This document shows, piece by piece, positions 26,187 to 35,551 of a DNA stretch of 64,000 bases. Position 1 is the first letter of the stretch; each line of letters opens with the position of its first letter. The translations under genes were made by a program, and so were the position numbers. The notes under the pieces were generated by a model. That model was not told the DNA's origin. It searched no databases and saw nothing but the letters and a program-made list of their open reading frames with translations. Source of the DNA: Synechococcus sp. ATX 2A4 (lineage in GTDB: Bacteria; Cyanobacteriota; Cyanobacteriia; PCC-6307; Cyanobiaceae); contig NZ_JAGQCV010000003.1 in NCBI RefSeq assembly GCF_024346375.1, forward strand, positions 1 through 64,000. Reading direction: 5' to 3'.

Positions 26187-28169
26187 ATGCAGGCGCCAAG
26201 GAACGCTGCCCTGTGGCGGTCCCGATTCCGGTTGCTTCGGTCCTTGCGCGTCCTGCCTGCTCCCTTGCTGCGAACCGCACGCTCGATCAAGCGGGTGCTG
26301 CTCGGGCCCTTTGTGGATCCGGAGCCGGCGGCGCGGATCATTCGCACCACGGCTCGCCATCAGTGGCGGCTGATCAGCGTCAATCTGGCCACCAGCCTGT
26401 TTGAAGCCTTCAGCGAGGGAGCCACCTTCGGGGTGATCTTCCTTGCGGTGCAGATGCTCTCCGCACCCGCTGCCGCCGGCCAGAGCACTGGGATCAACTG
26501 GGAAACAAATCCAATCGTGGGCCATTTCCCAGGCGTGGTGGACTGGATGGAAACAGTGGATCCGATCCACCTGTTTCTCGCCCTGCTGGCGCTGGCGGTG
26601 CTGCTGCAGGCCAGCCAAAGCCTCAGCCGCTACCTGAGCCAGCTGAGTGTGGGCTATTTCGCTGCCCGTTGCCGCGCCATCATCACCGCGCGGGTGCACA
26701 GCCAGATCCTCAGCCTGAGCTATGCCTGTGCCAGCCAATGGCGGGTGGGGGATCTGGTCGACCAGGCCGCCCAGGGGCCCATGGCGGTGCAGGTGCAGAT
26801 TGAAGCGGCAAGCCAGCTGCTGATCACGGGATTGTTGATCGCCGTGTATGTGGCGGTGCTGGTGGGCATCTCGCCCTGGATGCTGCTGGTGGCGGTGCTG
26901 CTGGGGGTGCTGATCACATTCGTTCAGCGCAAGTTGCTGCCCAGAATTCGCACGGGGTCCGCCCTGGTGGCAGCAATCCAGGTGGAGGTGTTCAGCCGGG
27001 TCACCGAAGACATCCAGGGTCTGCGCATCCTGCACAGCACCGGCCAGCTGGAAGCGGCCGATCAACGGGTGATCGGCCGCATGGGGGCGCTGGAGCAGAG
27101 CCTGCGCCGGCAACAACGCCTGATCAATGTGATCGGCCCCTTCTCCAGCTTTCTGCCGATCGCGGCGATGGCCCTGATCGCAGGAATGGGGTTGTTGGTG
27201 TTCGGTGCCCGCAGCACCGGCATCCTGCCCAGCCTGGTCACCTTCGTGCTGGCGCTCCAGCGCCTCAACGTGCGCTTCGCTGGAATTGCTGAGAATTTCA
27301 ATCGGCTCTCAGACAATGCCGGGCGCTATCAACGCCTGAATGACATCCTCTCCAACGACGGCAAACAGTTCAGGCGGCGGGGGGGCGTGCCCTTCCAGGC
27401 GCTGGAACAAGAGATCCGCTTGGAGGATGTGTCGCTGCGATACCAGCCCGATCTTCCCGCTGCCGTAGAGGGAGTGAGCTTCAGCCTGACACGCGGAAAA
27501 ACAGTGGCGCTGGTGGGGGCCAGCGGAGCGGGCAAGAGTTCCATCGCCGACCTGCTCGTGGGCTTGTATGCCCCCACGGCCGGCCAGATCCTGGTGGATG
27601 GCACCGATCTCGAAACGCTCAATCTCGCCAGCTGGCAGCAGCGGCTCGGTGTGGTGAGCCAGGACACCTTTCTGTTCAACACCAGCCTGGCCAACAACAT
27701 CGCCTTCGGCACACCGCATGCCAGCCAGGAGCAGGTGGTGGACGCGGCCGTGAAGGCCCAGGCCGCCGGCTTCATTGAAGCCCTGCCCGACGGCTACGAC
27801 ACACTCGTGGGCGAGCGGGGCTTCCGCTTGAGCGGTGGCCAGCGGCAACGCATTTCCCTGGCGCGGGCCATCTTGAGAGATCCAGAGCTGCTGATCCTCG
27901 ATGAAGCCACCAGCGCCCTCGATACCCAGAGTGAACGGCTGGTGCAGGAGGCGATCGAACGCTTTGAGCGGCAGCACACCGTGCTGGTGATTGCCCACCG
28001 GCTCAGCACCGTGGTGAATGCCGATGAGATTCTGCTGATGCACAACGGCCGCATCGTTGAACGGGGCCGCCATGAGGAGCTGGTGGCAAAGGGGGGGCGC
28101 TACCGCGAACTTTGGTTCCAGCAATCCATGCCCAACAGCATGACGAGTGCTCCGGGAGTGGGGGGCTGA
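26187..28169 (+). CDS. ABC exporter (fused membrane and ATPase), MsbA/PglK-like
   Basis: A 660-residue half-transporter. The membrane domain, about residues 50-370, has roughly six helices (for example LLITGLLIAVYVAVLVGISP, FLPIAAMALIAGMGLLVFG). The ATPase domain has Walker A ALVGASGAGKSS, Q-loop VVSQDTFLF, signature RLSGGQRQRISLARAI, Walker B ELLILDEATSALD and H-loop VIAHRLS. All catalytic residues are intact. Such exporters flip lipids or lipid-linked oligosaccharides. No Wzx-type flippase is seen in the locus, so this is the best candidate for moving glycan repeat units across the membrane. ATG 26187 is uncertain. A 12-bp-stem hairpin starts at the stop codon. Confidence 0.92.
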   Translation: MQAPRNAALWRSRFRLLRSLRVLPAPLLRTARSIKRVLLGPFVDPEPAARIIRTTARHQWRLISVNLATSLFEAFSEGATFGVIFLAVQMLSAPAAAGQSTGINWETNPIVGHFPGVVDWMETVDPIHLFLALLALAVLLQASQSLSRYLSQLSVGYFAARCRAIITARVHSQILSLSYACASQWRVGDLVDQAAQGPMAVQVQIEAASQLLITGLLIAVYVAVLVGISPWMLLVAVLLGVLITFVQRKLLPRIRTGSALVAAIQVEVFSRVTEDIQGLRILHSTGQLEAADQRVIGRMGALEQSLRRQQRLINVIGPFSSFLPIAAMALIAGMGLLVFGARSTGILPSLVTFVLALQRLNVRFAGIAENFNRLSDNAGRYQRLNDILSNDGKQFRRRGGVPFQALEQEIRLEDVSLRYQPDLPAAVEGVSFSLTRGKTVALVGASGAGKSSIADLLVGLYAPTAGQILVDGTDLETLNLASWQQRLGVVSQDTFLFNTSLANNIAFGTPHASQEQVVDAAVKAQAAGFIEALPDGYDTLVGERGFRLSGGQRQRISLARAILRDPELLILDEATSALDTQSERLVQEAIERFERQHTVLVIAHRLSTVVNADEILLMHNGRIVERGRHEELVAKGGRYRELWFQQSMPNSMTSAPGVGG

Positions 28170-28195
28170 GGCGTGCTTCCTCCAAGCACGCCTCA
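28167..28195 (+). terminator. Strong hairpin overlapping the ABC exporter stop
   Basis: TGAGGCGTGCTT and AAGCACGCCTCA form a perfect 12-bp stem with a 5-nt CCTCC loop. The first three bases are the stop codon. There is no T run, so it may protect the mRNA 3' end or only partly terminate. Confidence 0.55.
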
Positions 28196-28255
28196 ACAAG
28201 CTGCCCATTCTAAATCTGGCAAACTTCACTCAGCACAGATAGCGAGGGACAACCG

Positions 28256-29476
28256 TTGACGGATGCAGTCAGTGAACAGTTAAAAGAGTTTGAGCAGGCA
28301 GATCAGCTCCCAAAGCTGCTCTACATCGGTGACATACCGCTGCGTGACGATGCTTCTGGAGGCAGCATCGTGCTTTGGCGTCACAAGCAGAGGTTGAAGA
28401 GTTTTGTGATTGAAGAGCAGACTAATCCGCTCTGGTCCAATAGCTTCGGCGCTTTTTGTGCTGGGTATCTTCGACGTTGTCGACTCTCCCGTTTAGAACT
28501 GGTGATACGCCCTTGGCTTACGTCGATCACACACCGAGTTCCCCCAGGGCGTGCTCAGAACATTCGCGAATCACATGCAGCCATCCTTACCGTGGCGCAT
28601 GGCAGCAGATGGTTGGAGGCAATGGCAGTGTCTGCTGCAACTGGCCTGCCACTAGTCAGCATCTTTCATGACTGGTATCCCGATGCAAGCGGTTGCCCTC
28701 ATGGCTGGACAGCAGTGTGGGACTACTGGTTCCGACTCTTATACCGGCGCAGTTCCCTTGCCTTTACGGTTTCGGAAGGCATGGGGCGCGAACTGGGATG
28801 GCACCCAAACGCTCATGTGTTGCCACCAATTCCTGATCAACCGCTGCCCGAGCTTGCTGCTGCCGCTGAAACAGGCATGGGAAACCCTGAGGTGCAGTTG
28901 TACTACGCGGGCTTCGGAGGTGGGGTTTATGCACCGATGCTGGAATCCCTGATCAAAGCAGTCCAGAAGGATCAACGCTTTCGACTGCGAATCTCAGGGT
29001 CGGAAACAGGGGCTTTGGCAGAGTTGCATCAGAATGAAAGAATTGAGGTCCTTGGCTTCTTGAATGATGACACGTGGCAAGCGGCTTTCAACGAGGCGGA
29101 TTATCTCTTGGTAGTGCTCCCATTTGCAAGAAGAAATCAACGGCACCTGCGAACGCATTTTCCCAGCAAGCTCGTTGAATACGCCAATCGAAAGCGTCCA
29201 ATCGTAATTTGGGGTCCCCGGTCATCAAGCGCAGTAACATGGGCATGTGGAGTGGGCAATGCGCTTGTCTGCACGAGCCCCAAAGCAGAAGATCTACTGG
29301 CCACAATCATCCTTGCAAGCGAGAAAAGCGCTTGGAGGAGAAAACGTTCTGGTTTCGAAGTAAAGCCTATTACCCAAACAAGGTTTGACCCAAAGACCAT
29401 CCATCAAACATTTGAGTCTGAGCTGGAGAACCTGCTGTGTCATCAACGCAGGGAAGCCTACAAACCAAGCTCGTAA
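28256..29476 (+). CDS. GT-B glycosyltransferase-like protein
   Basis: A 406-residue protein with GT-B architecture. The N-terminal half has LLYIGDIPLRDDASGGSIVLWRH-like residues and a middle SIFHDWYPDASGCPHGWT. The donor-side half has VQLYYAGFGGGVYAPMLESL, RIEVLGFLNDDTWQAAFNEADYLL and SKLVEYANRKRPIVIWGP, the usual order for GT4-type enzymes. The motif NDDTW suggests a divergent subfamily. The TTG at 28256 is supported by GAGGGA 6 nt upstream. Base composition is AT-richer than the core genes. Confidence 0.7.
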   Translation: MTDAVSEQLKEFEQADQLPKLLYIGDIPLRDDASGGSIVLWRHKQRLKSFVIEEQTNPLWSNSFGAFCAGYLRRCRLSRLELVIRPWLTSITHRVPPGRAQNIRESHAAILTVAHGSRWLEAMAVSAATGLPLVSIFHDWYPDASGCPHGWTAVWDYWFRLLYRRSSLAFTVSEGMGRELGWHPNAHVLPPIPDQPLPELAAAAETGMGNPEVQLYYAGFGGGVYAPMLESLIKAVQKDQRFRLRISGSETGALAELHQNERIEVLGFLNDDTWQAAFNEADYLLVVLPFARRNQRHLRTHFPSKLVEYANRKRPIVIWGPRSSSAVTWACGVGNALVCTSPKAEDLLATIILASEKSAWRRKRSGFEVKPITQTRFDPKTIHQTFESELENLLCHQRREAYKPSS

Positions 29477-29720
29477 TAAATGGGGATGGCAAAGCCTAGA
29501 GAGCCAGCTGTGTACACCAAACCAACGATCAGGGCCAGCCGAGCAAACCGAAACATCCAGCAACAACAGAAGACGCACAAAAGAATGTCAATGCTAGATC
29601 AACTCCTTGTGAGTCGCATAATCAGCATCACAACAGGCTGCCAATGCTTAGAATTGCACAAATAACAAGATCAACCCACCACCAAATATAAGCAAGAAAG
29701 CCGGAGCAGAGCGAAGAGCT
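29458..29720 (-). pseudogene. Possible remnant of a polytopic membrane protein
   Basis: This otherwise empty 343-nt gap holds minus-strand hydrophobic pieces in different frames. One reads SGFLAYIWWWVDLVICAILS, another MFRFARLALIVGLVYTAGSL and ends FAIPIYYELGL before a stop at 29458, which overlaps the 3' end of the + strand gene. This looks like the tail of an EpsG- or Wzy-type membrane protein with indels, but no homologue can be named. The fragments are short, so chance cannot be excluded. Confidence 0.3.
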
Positions 29721-29819
29721 ACATCTTTAATGGATGCATTTGAGACACTCGGAGAATGAAGTTATTGTATGATAGAGTCTTGATCGTTCTTCCTCCGAAC
29801 ATCTCAGCAAAGGATTCCC

Positions 29820-30389
29820 ATGGCTTTCCCAATTGATCGCCTCAAGGGATTTGCAAAAGCCTGCCAATTCGCCGCCTACAGCTGGCCAGTTAGCGAGATT
29901 CCCTCTTACAGCATCCGCCAAAGATATCTCAGGCATATACTAAACTACAAGATCCATCCCTCCGCCAGTATTCACAAAGGATGTTTTGTTAGTGGGTTTC
30001 ACTTAACCATTGGCGCTCACTCAGTCATCAATCGCAATTGCCGTCTTGATGCGCGCGGCGGCATTCATATCGGCATGAATGTGAGCATTTCAGCGGAAAC
30101 CTATCTCGTTTCCGCTAGCCATGATCCTCATTCGGAAACATTTGAAGGACTGAATGGTCCGACCCAGATACAGATTGACGATTACGCATGGATTGGGGTG
30201 CGCTCACTGATTCTTCCTGGCATCCACATAGGCCATGGATCTATAGTAGGAGCAGGGTCGGTTGTGACCCACAACGTGGGGCCTTATCAGATTGTCGCTG
30301 GCAATCCAGCACGCCCGATCAACACCCGCCTGTGCGAACCACACTATCAACTGAACTGGAAACCCTGGTTTGATACGGACATCTCTTAG
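29820..30389 (+). CDS. Hexapeptide-repeat acyltransferase
   Basis: A 189-residue left-handed beta-helix acyltransferase. It probably puts an acetyl group on a sugar of the glycan. Repeating hexads run from about residue 45 (IHPSASIHKGCFVSGFHLTI) to VGAGSVVTHNVGPYQIVAGN. The likely catalytic His lies in VSASHDPHSETFEG. The C-terminus NPARPINTRL is the standard closure in WcaF, NodL and maltose acetyltransferase relatives. It is isolated by two AT-rich gaps and has its own ATG after an AAAGGA stretch. Confidence 0.88.
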   Translation: MAFPIDRLKGFAKACQFAAYSWPVSEIPSYSIRQRYLRHILNYKIHPSASIHKGCFVSGFHLTIGAHSVINRNCRLDARGGIHIGMNVSISAETYLVSASHDPHSETFEGLNGPTQIQIDDYAWIGVRSLILPGIHIGHGSIVGAGSVVTHNVGPYQIVAGNPARPINTRLCEPHYQLNWKPWFDTDIS

Positions 30390-30584
30390 TCGAAAGGGCG
30401 ATGATGCATTCACCAAAGCCAGGCAAGTACGCAATTGCAAACCACCTCAATGCTATTGAATTTCAACTGCTATCATGAAGAGCTTTCAATTCCATGAGGC
30501 CCATCACTGTCCACAGCTCGGCGCTGTAAGCGCAGATTACTGCAGCCAAAAAGTCCGCTCTGTTATTATCACCATGGATCATCG

Positions 30585-31730
30585 GTGCGCCGAAGAACAA
30601 CTCAACCCAATTCATATAGACTGAGAGTTACTGTGCTGTTTCACTGTGCAAAACAAGGTTCCAGCTGGATTCTTGAATTAATCTGCTCAGACTTCTCAAT
30701 TTCCTCTGGGGCGTGCCACCGCTCCATGCAGATCAAGGCGATTCTCGAATGCGGAGGGTATACCTTAGATCTCATCAGCCCGCCAGAACGGCCACATCGA
30801 TGGGAGCTTGCTCTTTCAGGGATCAAGCTGGGCCTTGCCAATGGATTTTACCGTCCGGCAGGATTGGCATCCCTGCGAGCCGGAGGCAGCCAACGAAGTT
30901 TACTGAAAGCCTTATATCACCGATTTCCTGACATCAAAGGGTTCATTTTCGAAGGGACAGGATTCGGAGCGCTTGCTGGCTTGGGATGGTGCAAGCGCCA
31001 TGGGCTGAAGACCGTGTTGATCCCCGCCAACATTGAATCACTTGCAAATTATCCAGGGGCATGGACTCACAAGAACCTTTCCGTTTCAGAGCGGTTCCGC
31101 AATGAGGAGCCATGGCTAAGGCTTGCCGATGCAATTTTTGCCATCTCGATTGAGGAAGCTTGGTGGCTGGAGCTTCATGGCATCAAGGCCCAACATCTCC
31201 CGTACCATCCATGTGAGCAGCATCTCGAATCCCTAGTGCGTCTACGACAAGCGCGAGAGCCCGATCATAACTTTGGCTATCTTCTATTAGCTGATTTTGG
31301 AAATGCTGCCAACCTTCGTGGTGCCAGAGTTTTTGCTGAGCTTCTGGCGAAAGGCCTAACGGTGAATCACCCAATCCATGTGGTGGGCCGCGGAATGGAA
31401 CAAGCAGAGCACATTTTTGAATCCCACAGTTCTCACCCTTTCATCTTTGAAGGAGAATGTACTGAACTCGCCCTAGCAGAGTTTCAGCGGCGTTGTCTCG
31501 CCTTGGTGCTTTTCCATCCACCCACTTCTGGGATGCTGACAAGGGTGGTAGATGCCGCCATTGCCAACATCCCTATCGTAGGCAACTTAATGGGGCTCAA
31601 GAGCTACTATCACTTCTTCAGTGAAGCATTGATTGAGGCCGAGCACTTTCCCTTGCAACCCAGCGTGCGCCTGAGTCCAGAGCCTTCACGTCAGGCTGAG
31701 GCGAGCCTGCTTCGTACACTTGAGGCATAA
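30585..31730 (+). CDS. GT-B glycosyltransferase-like protein
   Basis: A 381-residue protein that looks like a divergent GT-B sugar transferase. The early block SGACHRSMQIKAILECGGYTL corresponds to the glycine-rich acceptor loop of GT4 enzymes. FEGTGFGALAGLGWCKRHGL, KTVLIPANIES, and a donor-side segment ALVLFHPPTSGMLTRVVDAA fit the order of that fold. No strict EX7E motif is seen. The start is uncertain: GTG 30585 is the first, but GTG 30633 would leave a more usual N-terminus. Base composition is low in GC. Confidence 0.6.
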   Translation: MRRRTTQPNSYRLRVTVLFHCAKQGSSWILELICSDFSISSGACHRSMQIKAILECGGYTLDLISPPERPHRWELALSGIKLGLANGFYRPAGLASLRAGGSQRSLLKALYHRFPDIKGFIFEGTGFGALAGLGWCKRHGLKTVLIPANIESLANYPGAWTHKNLSVSERFRNEEPWLRLADAIFAISIEEAWWLELHGIKAQHLPYHPCEQHLESLVRLRQAREPDHNFGYLLLADFGNAANLRGARVFAELLAKGLTVNHPIHVVGRGMEQAEHIFESHSSHPFIFEGECTELALAEFQRRCLALVLFHPPTSGMLTRVVDAAIANIPIVGNLMGLKSYYHFFSEALIEAEHFPLQPSVRLSPEPSRQAEASLLRTLEA

Positions 31731-31894
31731 TATGTTTCCATTGTCTCAGGGAGTTGCTACCATCTATGCTTATCAAGGAGACATTTCTCGAAGTCAGACT
31801 CGGTGCCCCAACACCTAGAAAAGATTAGGAGTGATGAGTCTAATGGCGTGATACCCAATCCCAAGAATCACTCTGCATTAGCAAGATTCTCACA

Positions 31895-32653
31895 GTGAGC
31901 AACAGTTCCCGCATTGAGATTCTGCGAGCAGGGTCTGGCCTTCCAGTGGTGCTTCTGAATCTGGATCGACGACCAGACAGGCTGGCTCTCTCGTTGCAAG
32001 GGGCGCCTGCTGGAGGAAAGATTCAATTGCTGCGATTTCGAGCTTTTGACGGCCTGAACCCCGCCGATATTCAGCAGATAGAAGATCAGTTCGGGCTTCG
32101 ATCAGATGATTTCCCCCACGGGGCTGGTAGTTTCTCCCATCGATACTCGATGCTTAGAATCCTTCAATATGGCGTTGATCAAGGCTGGCCCATCTTCACA
32201 GTCGCCGAAGGCGACGTATCACTGAGAGGTTGCTTCCGCCATCTTAAGTTCGCCATAAATGCCTTAAACAAGCATCAATCGGATATCTTTTTTCTTTGCG
32301 GATGGGATTACCAAGCCAAAACCAGTGGCTATGGGCATCTTTGCCGCGTGAAACGAGCGCGATGCACACTTGGCACGGCCTTTTCTGTGTACTCCAGGCA
32401 AGGGGCTGAGCGGTTGATTGAACATTCAACGCGCTATCCCCAGATGCCCCTTGATCAGGCCGTTGCTCAGCTCACCGTAGACGGTGCACTGAATTGCATT
32501 GGCTATCGGTTTAACCCCTATCGCCAGATGCCCTGGCTGGGTACAGATGTACAAGTTGGTGCCACGACGCCCGAGGATCGTTCCATGCTGCGATCCCTGA
32601 AATCCCAAGCGAAACACATCTTCCAGCTGGGCGTGAACAGGCTTGGTTTATAG
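31895..32653 (+). CDS. Glycosyltransferase family 25 (LPS biosynthesis type)
   Basis: A 252-residue protein resembling GT25 beta-galactosyl/glucosyltransferases of lipopolysaccharide loci. PVVLLNLDRRPDRLALSLQG near residue 17 is the family opening. RFRAFDGLNP follows, and FTVAEGDVSLRG occupies the usual ExDD position of the metal/donor site, though it reads AEGDV here. The later block GTAFSVYSRQGAERLIEHS is typical. GTG 31895 is the only reasonable start. The replaced acidic residue leaves activity open. Confidence 0.78.
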   Translation: MSNSSRIEILRAGSGLPVVLLNLDRRPDRLALSLQGAPAGGKIQLLRFRAFDGLNPADIQQIEDQFGLRSDDFPHGAGSFSHRYSMLRILQYGVDQGWPIFTVAEGDVSLRGCFRHLKFAINALNKHQSDIFFLCGWDYQAKTSGYGHLCRVKRARCTLGTAFSVYSRQGAERLIEHSTRYPQMPLDQAVAQLTVDGALNCIGYRFNPYRQMPWLGTDVQVGATTPEDRSMLRSLKSQAKHIFQLGVNRLGL

Positions 32654-32700
32654 TTCTTCCAGATTCCTAGCCACGATTCACCTCAGAAGCCAGTCTGCCC

Positions 32701-34062
32701 GTGGCCAAGCAAACCCGTCACCCAGCCCCGAACGACAGCAGGCGTCTTCGGGAAGAACAGGGCACAACTCCCTTGCGTATTCTTCATCTTTCAAACTCCT
32801 TCTATCCCACTGTCACTGGGGGAACGGAGATCTTCGTTCATCAGTTGATCGCTGCCCAGCGCCATTCAGCTGATGTTCAGGATCTGCTCTGGGCGGCTCA
32901 TGCGCCCATGCCCGCGTCTGAGCAGGAGTCGGTTTGCCCCCCACTGGAATCCAAGCAGCACTGGCTGCCACCAGTGAGTCTTGGTGGTCGATTGGCCACG
33001 GTTGGGGCCGAAGCCGCTGCGATTCCTGGTTTCCAGGCACTGCTGCAAAGCTTTCAACCGGATGTGGTGCATCTCCACTCGTGGAGTGAGCGCTGTGGCC
33101 TCAGCCATGCCCGGGCCGTCAAAGCAGCCGGAGCACGGCTGGTGGTTACCGTGCACGCACCTGGCTTCACTTGTATGCAAGGAAGCCTGATGCACCATCG
33201 CCGCAGCCTCTGCGATGGAGAAATTCAAGACCATCGCTGCACCGAATGCCGGCTGGTGAACGGCGGGCTGCCGGCGCCGATCGCCCAGCTGGTGGCAACG
33301 CAGAGTGGCTGGCCCCTCTCCGCCGAGCAGCCGGGCACCCTTGCCCATGTGCTCACGGCCCGCCAGCTCACCCGCGAGTTCCGGCTGGCCTGGCAGGAAC
33401 TTGTGGGATTGGTGGATGCCTTCCATGCCTTGGCGGCATGGAGCCAGCAGGTGCTGTTGCGCAATGGTGTGCCGGCCGAGGCGCTCCATCTGATTCGCAC
33501 CGCCGGTCCGCAGGCGCTGCCACCGCGCACACGCCAACCCATGGAAGATGGCGTGCTTCGGCTGGTGTATTGGGGGCGCTGCGCAGAAGTGAAAGGTCTG
33601 CATCTGGTGATTGATGCAATCCGCGCGCTTCCCGCTCACCTGCCGGTTGAGCTGAGCTTTTATGGCCCCTATTGGGACGACAGCTATGGCCGCGCCATGC
33701 AGCAGCGGATTGCCGGTGATCCCCGCTTCAAGCTGATGGGTACACTTCCGAAAGATGAGCTCCTGGTGCAACTGCAGGCCTACGACCTGGCTGTGGTTCC
33801 ATCCACCTGGCTGGAAACCGGCCCGCTCACGGTGCTGGAAGCCTTTGCAGCGGGCCTGCCCGTGGCTGGCAGTGATCTAGGCGGAATTGCGGAGCTGCTG
33901 GCATTAAGCAATTCAGGCATCTTGATCCCAACAGAAAAAACCGCCTGGAGCAAGTTGTTCAGGGATATCACTGAGGGCAACCAGGTATGTCCGCCTGTCA
34001 ACAACTCCAGCCTTCATGATTTCAATACAATGGCACAAGAAATGCTGGATCAGTGCTACTGA
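32701..34062 (+). CDS. Glycosyltransferase family 4
   Basis: A 453-residue GT-B enzyme. The acceptor domain begins LRILHLSNSFYPTVTGGTEIF at about residue 25 and contains PDVVHLHSWSERCGLSHARAV. A Cys-rich insertion follows (FTCMQGSLMHHRRSLCDGEI with HRCTECRL). The donor domain has LRLVYWGRCAEVKGLHLVIDA and the EX7E-type sequence STWLETGPLTVLEAFAAGLP. The Cys-rich insertion resembles metal-binding inserts seen in some GT4 proteins of cyanobacterial gene clusters. GTG 32701 is used. The gene lies 47 nt after the GT25 gene and probably shares its transcript. Confidence 0.88.
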   Translation: MAKQTRHPAPNDSRRLREEQGTTPLRILHLSNSFYPTVTGGTEIFVHQLIAAQRHSADVQDLLWAAHAPMPASEQESVCPPLESKQHWLPPVSLGGRLATVGAEAAAIPGFQALLQSFQPDVVHLHSWSERCGLSHARAVKAAGARLVVTVHAPGFTCMQGSLMHHRRSLCDGEIQDHRCTECRLVNGGLPAPIAQLVATQSGWPLSAEQPGTLAHVLTARQLTREFRLAWQELVGLVDAFHALAAWSQQVLLRNGVPAEALHLIRTAGPQALPPRTRQPMEDGVLRLVYWGRCAEVKGLHLVIDAIRALPAHLPVELSFYGPYWDDSYGRAMQQRIAGDPRFKLMGTLPKDELLVQLQAYDLAVVPSTWLETGPLTVLEAFAAGLPVAGSDLGGIAELLALSNSGILIPTEKTAWSKLFRDITEGNQVCPPVNNSSLHDFNTMAQEMLDQCY

Positions 34063-34495
34063 TAGCCTAATTTGTATCTTTAGCCAAAGAACCTTCTGGA
34101 TCAAGTTCATCAGATGAACGAAAAGCAATTCCGTGCGCACTGCCAACACCACAGATTCATGTGGTTTCAGCATGTAGCCTAGTATCCAAGGATGAAGACA
34201 GGATCAACACTCACCAACGTCAGCGTTCGCAGACAGTTGCACACTTGCTGGCGTAGCATCAATATCAAATCGCTTGGCTGCAATGTCCAAGACATAACAC
34301 AATGAAAATCAATTAACGAGCATGAGAAACATTCGACAAATCTCGCACCAATCGCCAGTTAATTACCATTGTACCTCCCACTTCCAGAGTTCAAGTGTAG
34401 ATGCACGAAGCACAGCTTCAAAGGTTTCCTGCTCTGCATGAAGCATCCATCGGCCAACGCAGTACTACGCAGCCCACAGCACCGATAAAGCCACC
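34063..34495. other. AT-rich gap with no identifiable gene
   Basis: These 433 nt have short frames on both strands and no recognisable protein or RNA. Base composition is clearly lower in GC than the core genome. It may be decayed coding sequence or leader DNA for the GT4 gene at 34496. Confidence 0.6.
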
Positions 34496-35551
34496 ATGAA
34501 GATTCTTTTGATTGCAGATCCACTTATACCTGTGCCTCCTAAACATTACGGAGGCACGGAGAGAATCGTAGCTCTATATGCCGAAGAATTTTCACGACTA
34601 GGCCACGAAGTGAATTTGATGGCAGCGCAGGGGTCAAAGTCATTCGGCGGGAAGCTCTATTGCCATAGAGCACCAAATCATCAATACCTCAGCAGAGCCT
34701 ATCGGAAATTACGTTTTCAACTTCAAAGTACTCTAGCGTTTCATCGCTGTGACGTTGTTTACAACTTTGGACGAATCGATTATCTTAAGACATTGTTTTC
34801 ACTTGGAGCTCCAGTTCTACACTGTTTTCAGAATCCTGCACGCCAGGAAGACGTCAACACTTTCGAAAGCCAGCAATCATCAAATGTAGCCCTGCACTTC
34901 ATCAGCAATAACCAAAGAGCTTCGGTTAAAAGCAGCCTAAAAAGCTATGTGATTTCAAATTGTTTGAACACACGCTCAATCCAGAGTGGTGCAGGCCAAG
35001 GTGGCTATTTAGCCTTCTTGGGGCGCCTCACGCGGAATAAAGGGGTGGATGTAGCAATTTCAACCGCCAAGGCAACGGGTAAACGATTGGTGATTGCAGG
35101 CACTGTTTCTAGCGAGGAAGAGGGAGAGAAGTTCTTTCAGGAGGAGGTTAAACCCAATCTCGATGGCGAGCAGATTGTTTGGATTGGCCCAGTTGATGAT
35201 CAGGAAAAATACAAGTTGTTAAGCAACGCGTCTGCGCTACTATTCCCAATCAGGTGGGATGAGCCATTTGGAATTGTAATGGCGGAAGCACTTGCATGTG
35301 GAACACCTGTGATCGCAACAAAACGCGGCTCTACCCCAGATGTCATTCGTCATGGAGAGAATGGCCTCCTTTGCAACTCTATTGAGCCAACCGTTGAAGA
35401 GTTTTCTGATGCTGTTTCACGACTAGACCTGATTGATCGAAAGGATTGCAGACGGGCAGCCGAAGACTATTTCGACGTAAGAGTTGTAGCGCCTCAAGTT
35501 TTGGGAGCCCTACAAAGGTTGGCATCCCGTGGATCTACCAAAAATGGATAA
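34496..35551 (+). CDS. Glycosyltransferase family 4, AT-rich
   Basis: A 351-residue GT-B enzyme. The N-terminus MKILLIADPLIPVPPKHYGG then TERIVALYAEE is typical of GT4 proteins. The donor half shows YLAFLGRLTRNKGVDVAIST, EQIVWIGPVDDQEKYKLLS and FPIRWDEPFGIVMAEALACG with an intact EX7E motif. Codon use is distinctly AT-rich compared with its neighbours at 36370-41180, suggesting separate acquisition. It is flanked by two non-coding gaps, so it is a single-gene unit. Confidence 0.9.
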   Translation: MKILLIADPLIPVPPKHYGGTERIVALYAEEFSRLGHEVNLMAAQGSKSFGGKLYCHRAPNHQYLSRAYRKLRFQLQSTLAFHRCDVVYNFGRIDYLKTLFSLGAPVLHCFQNPARQEDVNTFESQQSSNVALHFISNNQRASVKSSLKSYVISNCLNTRSIQSGAGQGGYLAFLGRLTRNKGVDVAISTAKATGKRLVIAGTVSSEEEGEKFFQEEVKPNLDGEQIVWIGPVDDQEKYKLLSNASALLFPIRWDEPFGIVMAEALACGTPVIATKRGSTPDVIRHGENGLLCNSIEPTVEEFSDAVSRLDLIDRKDCRRAAEDYFDVRVVAPQVLGALQRLASRGSTKNG

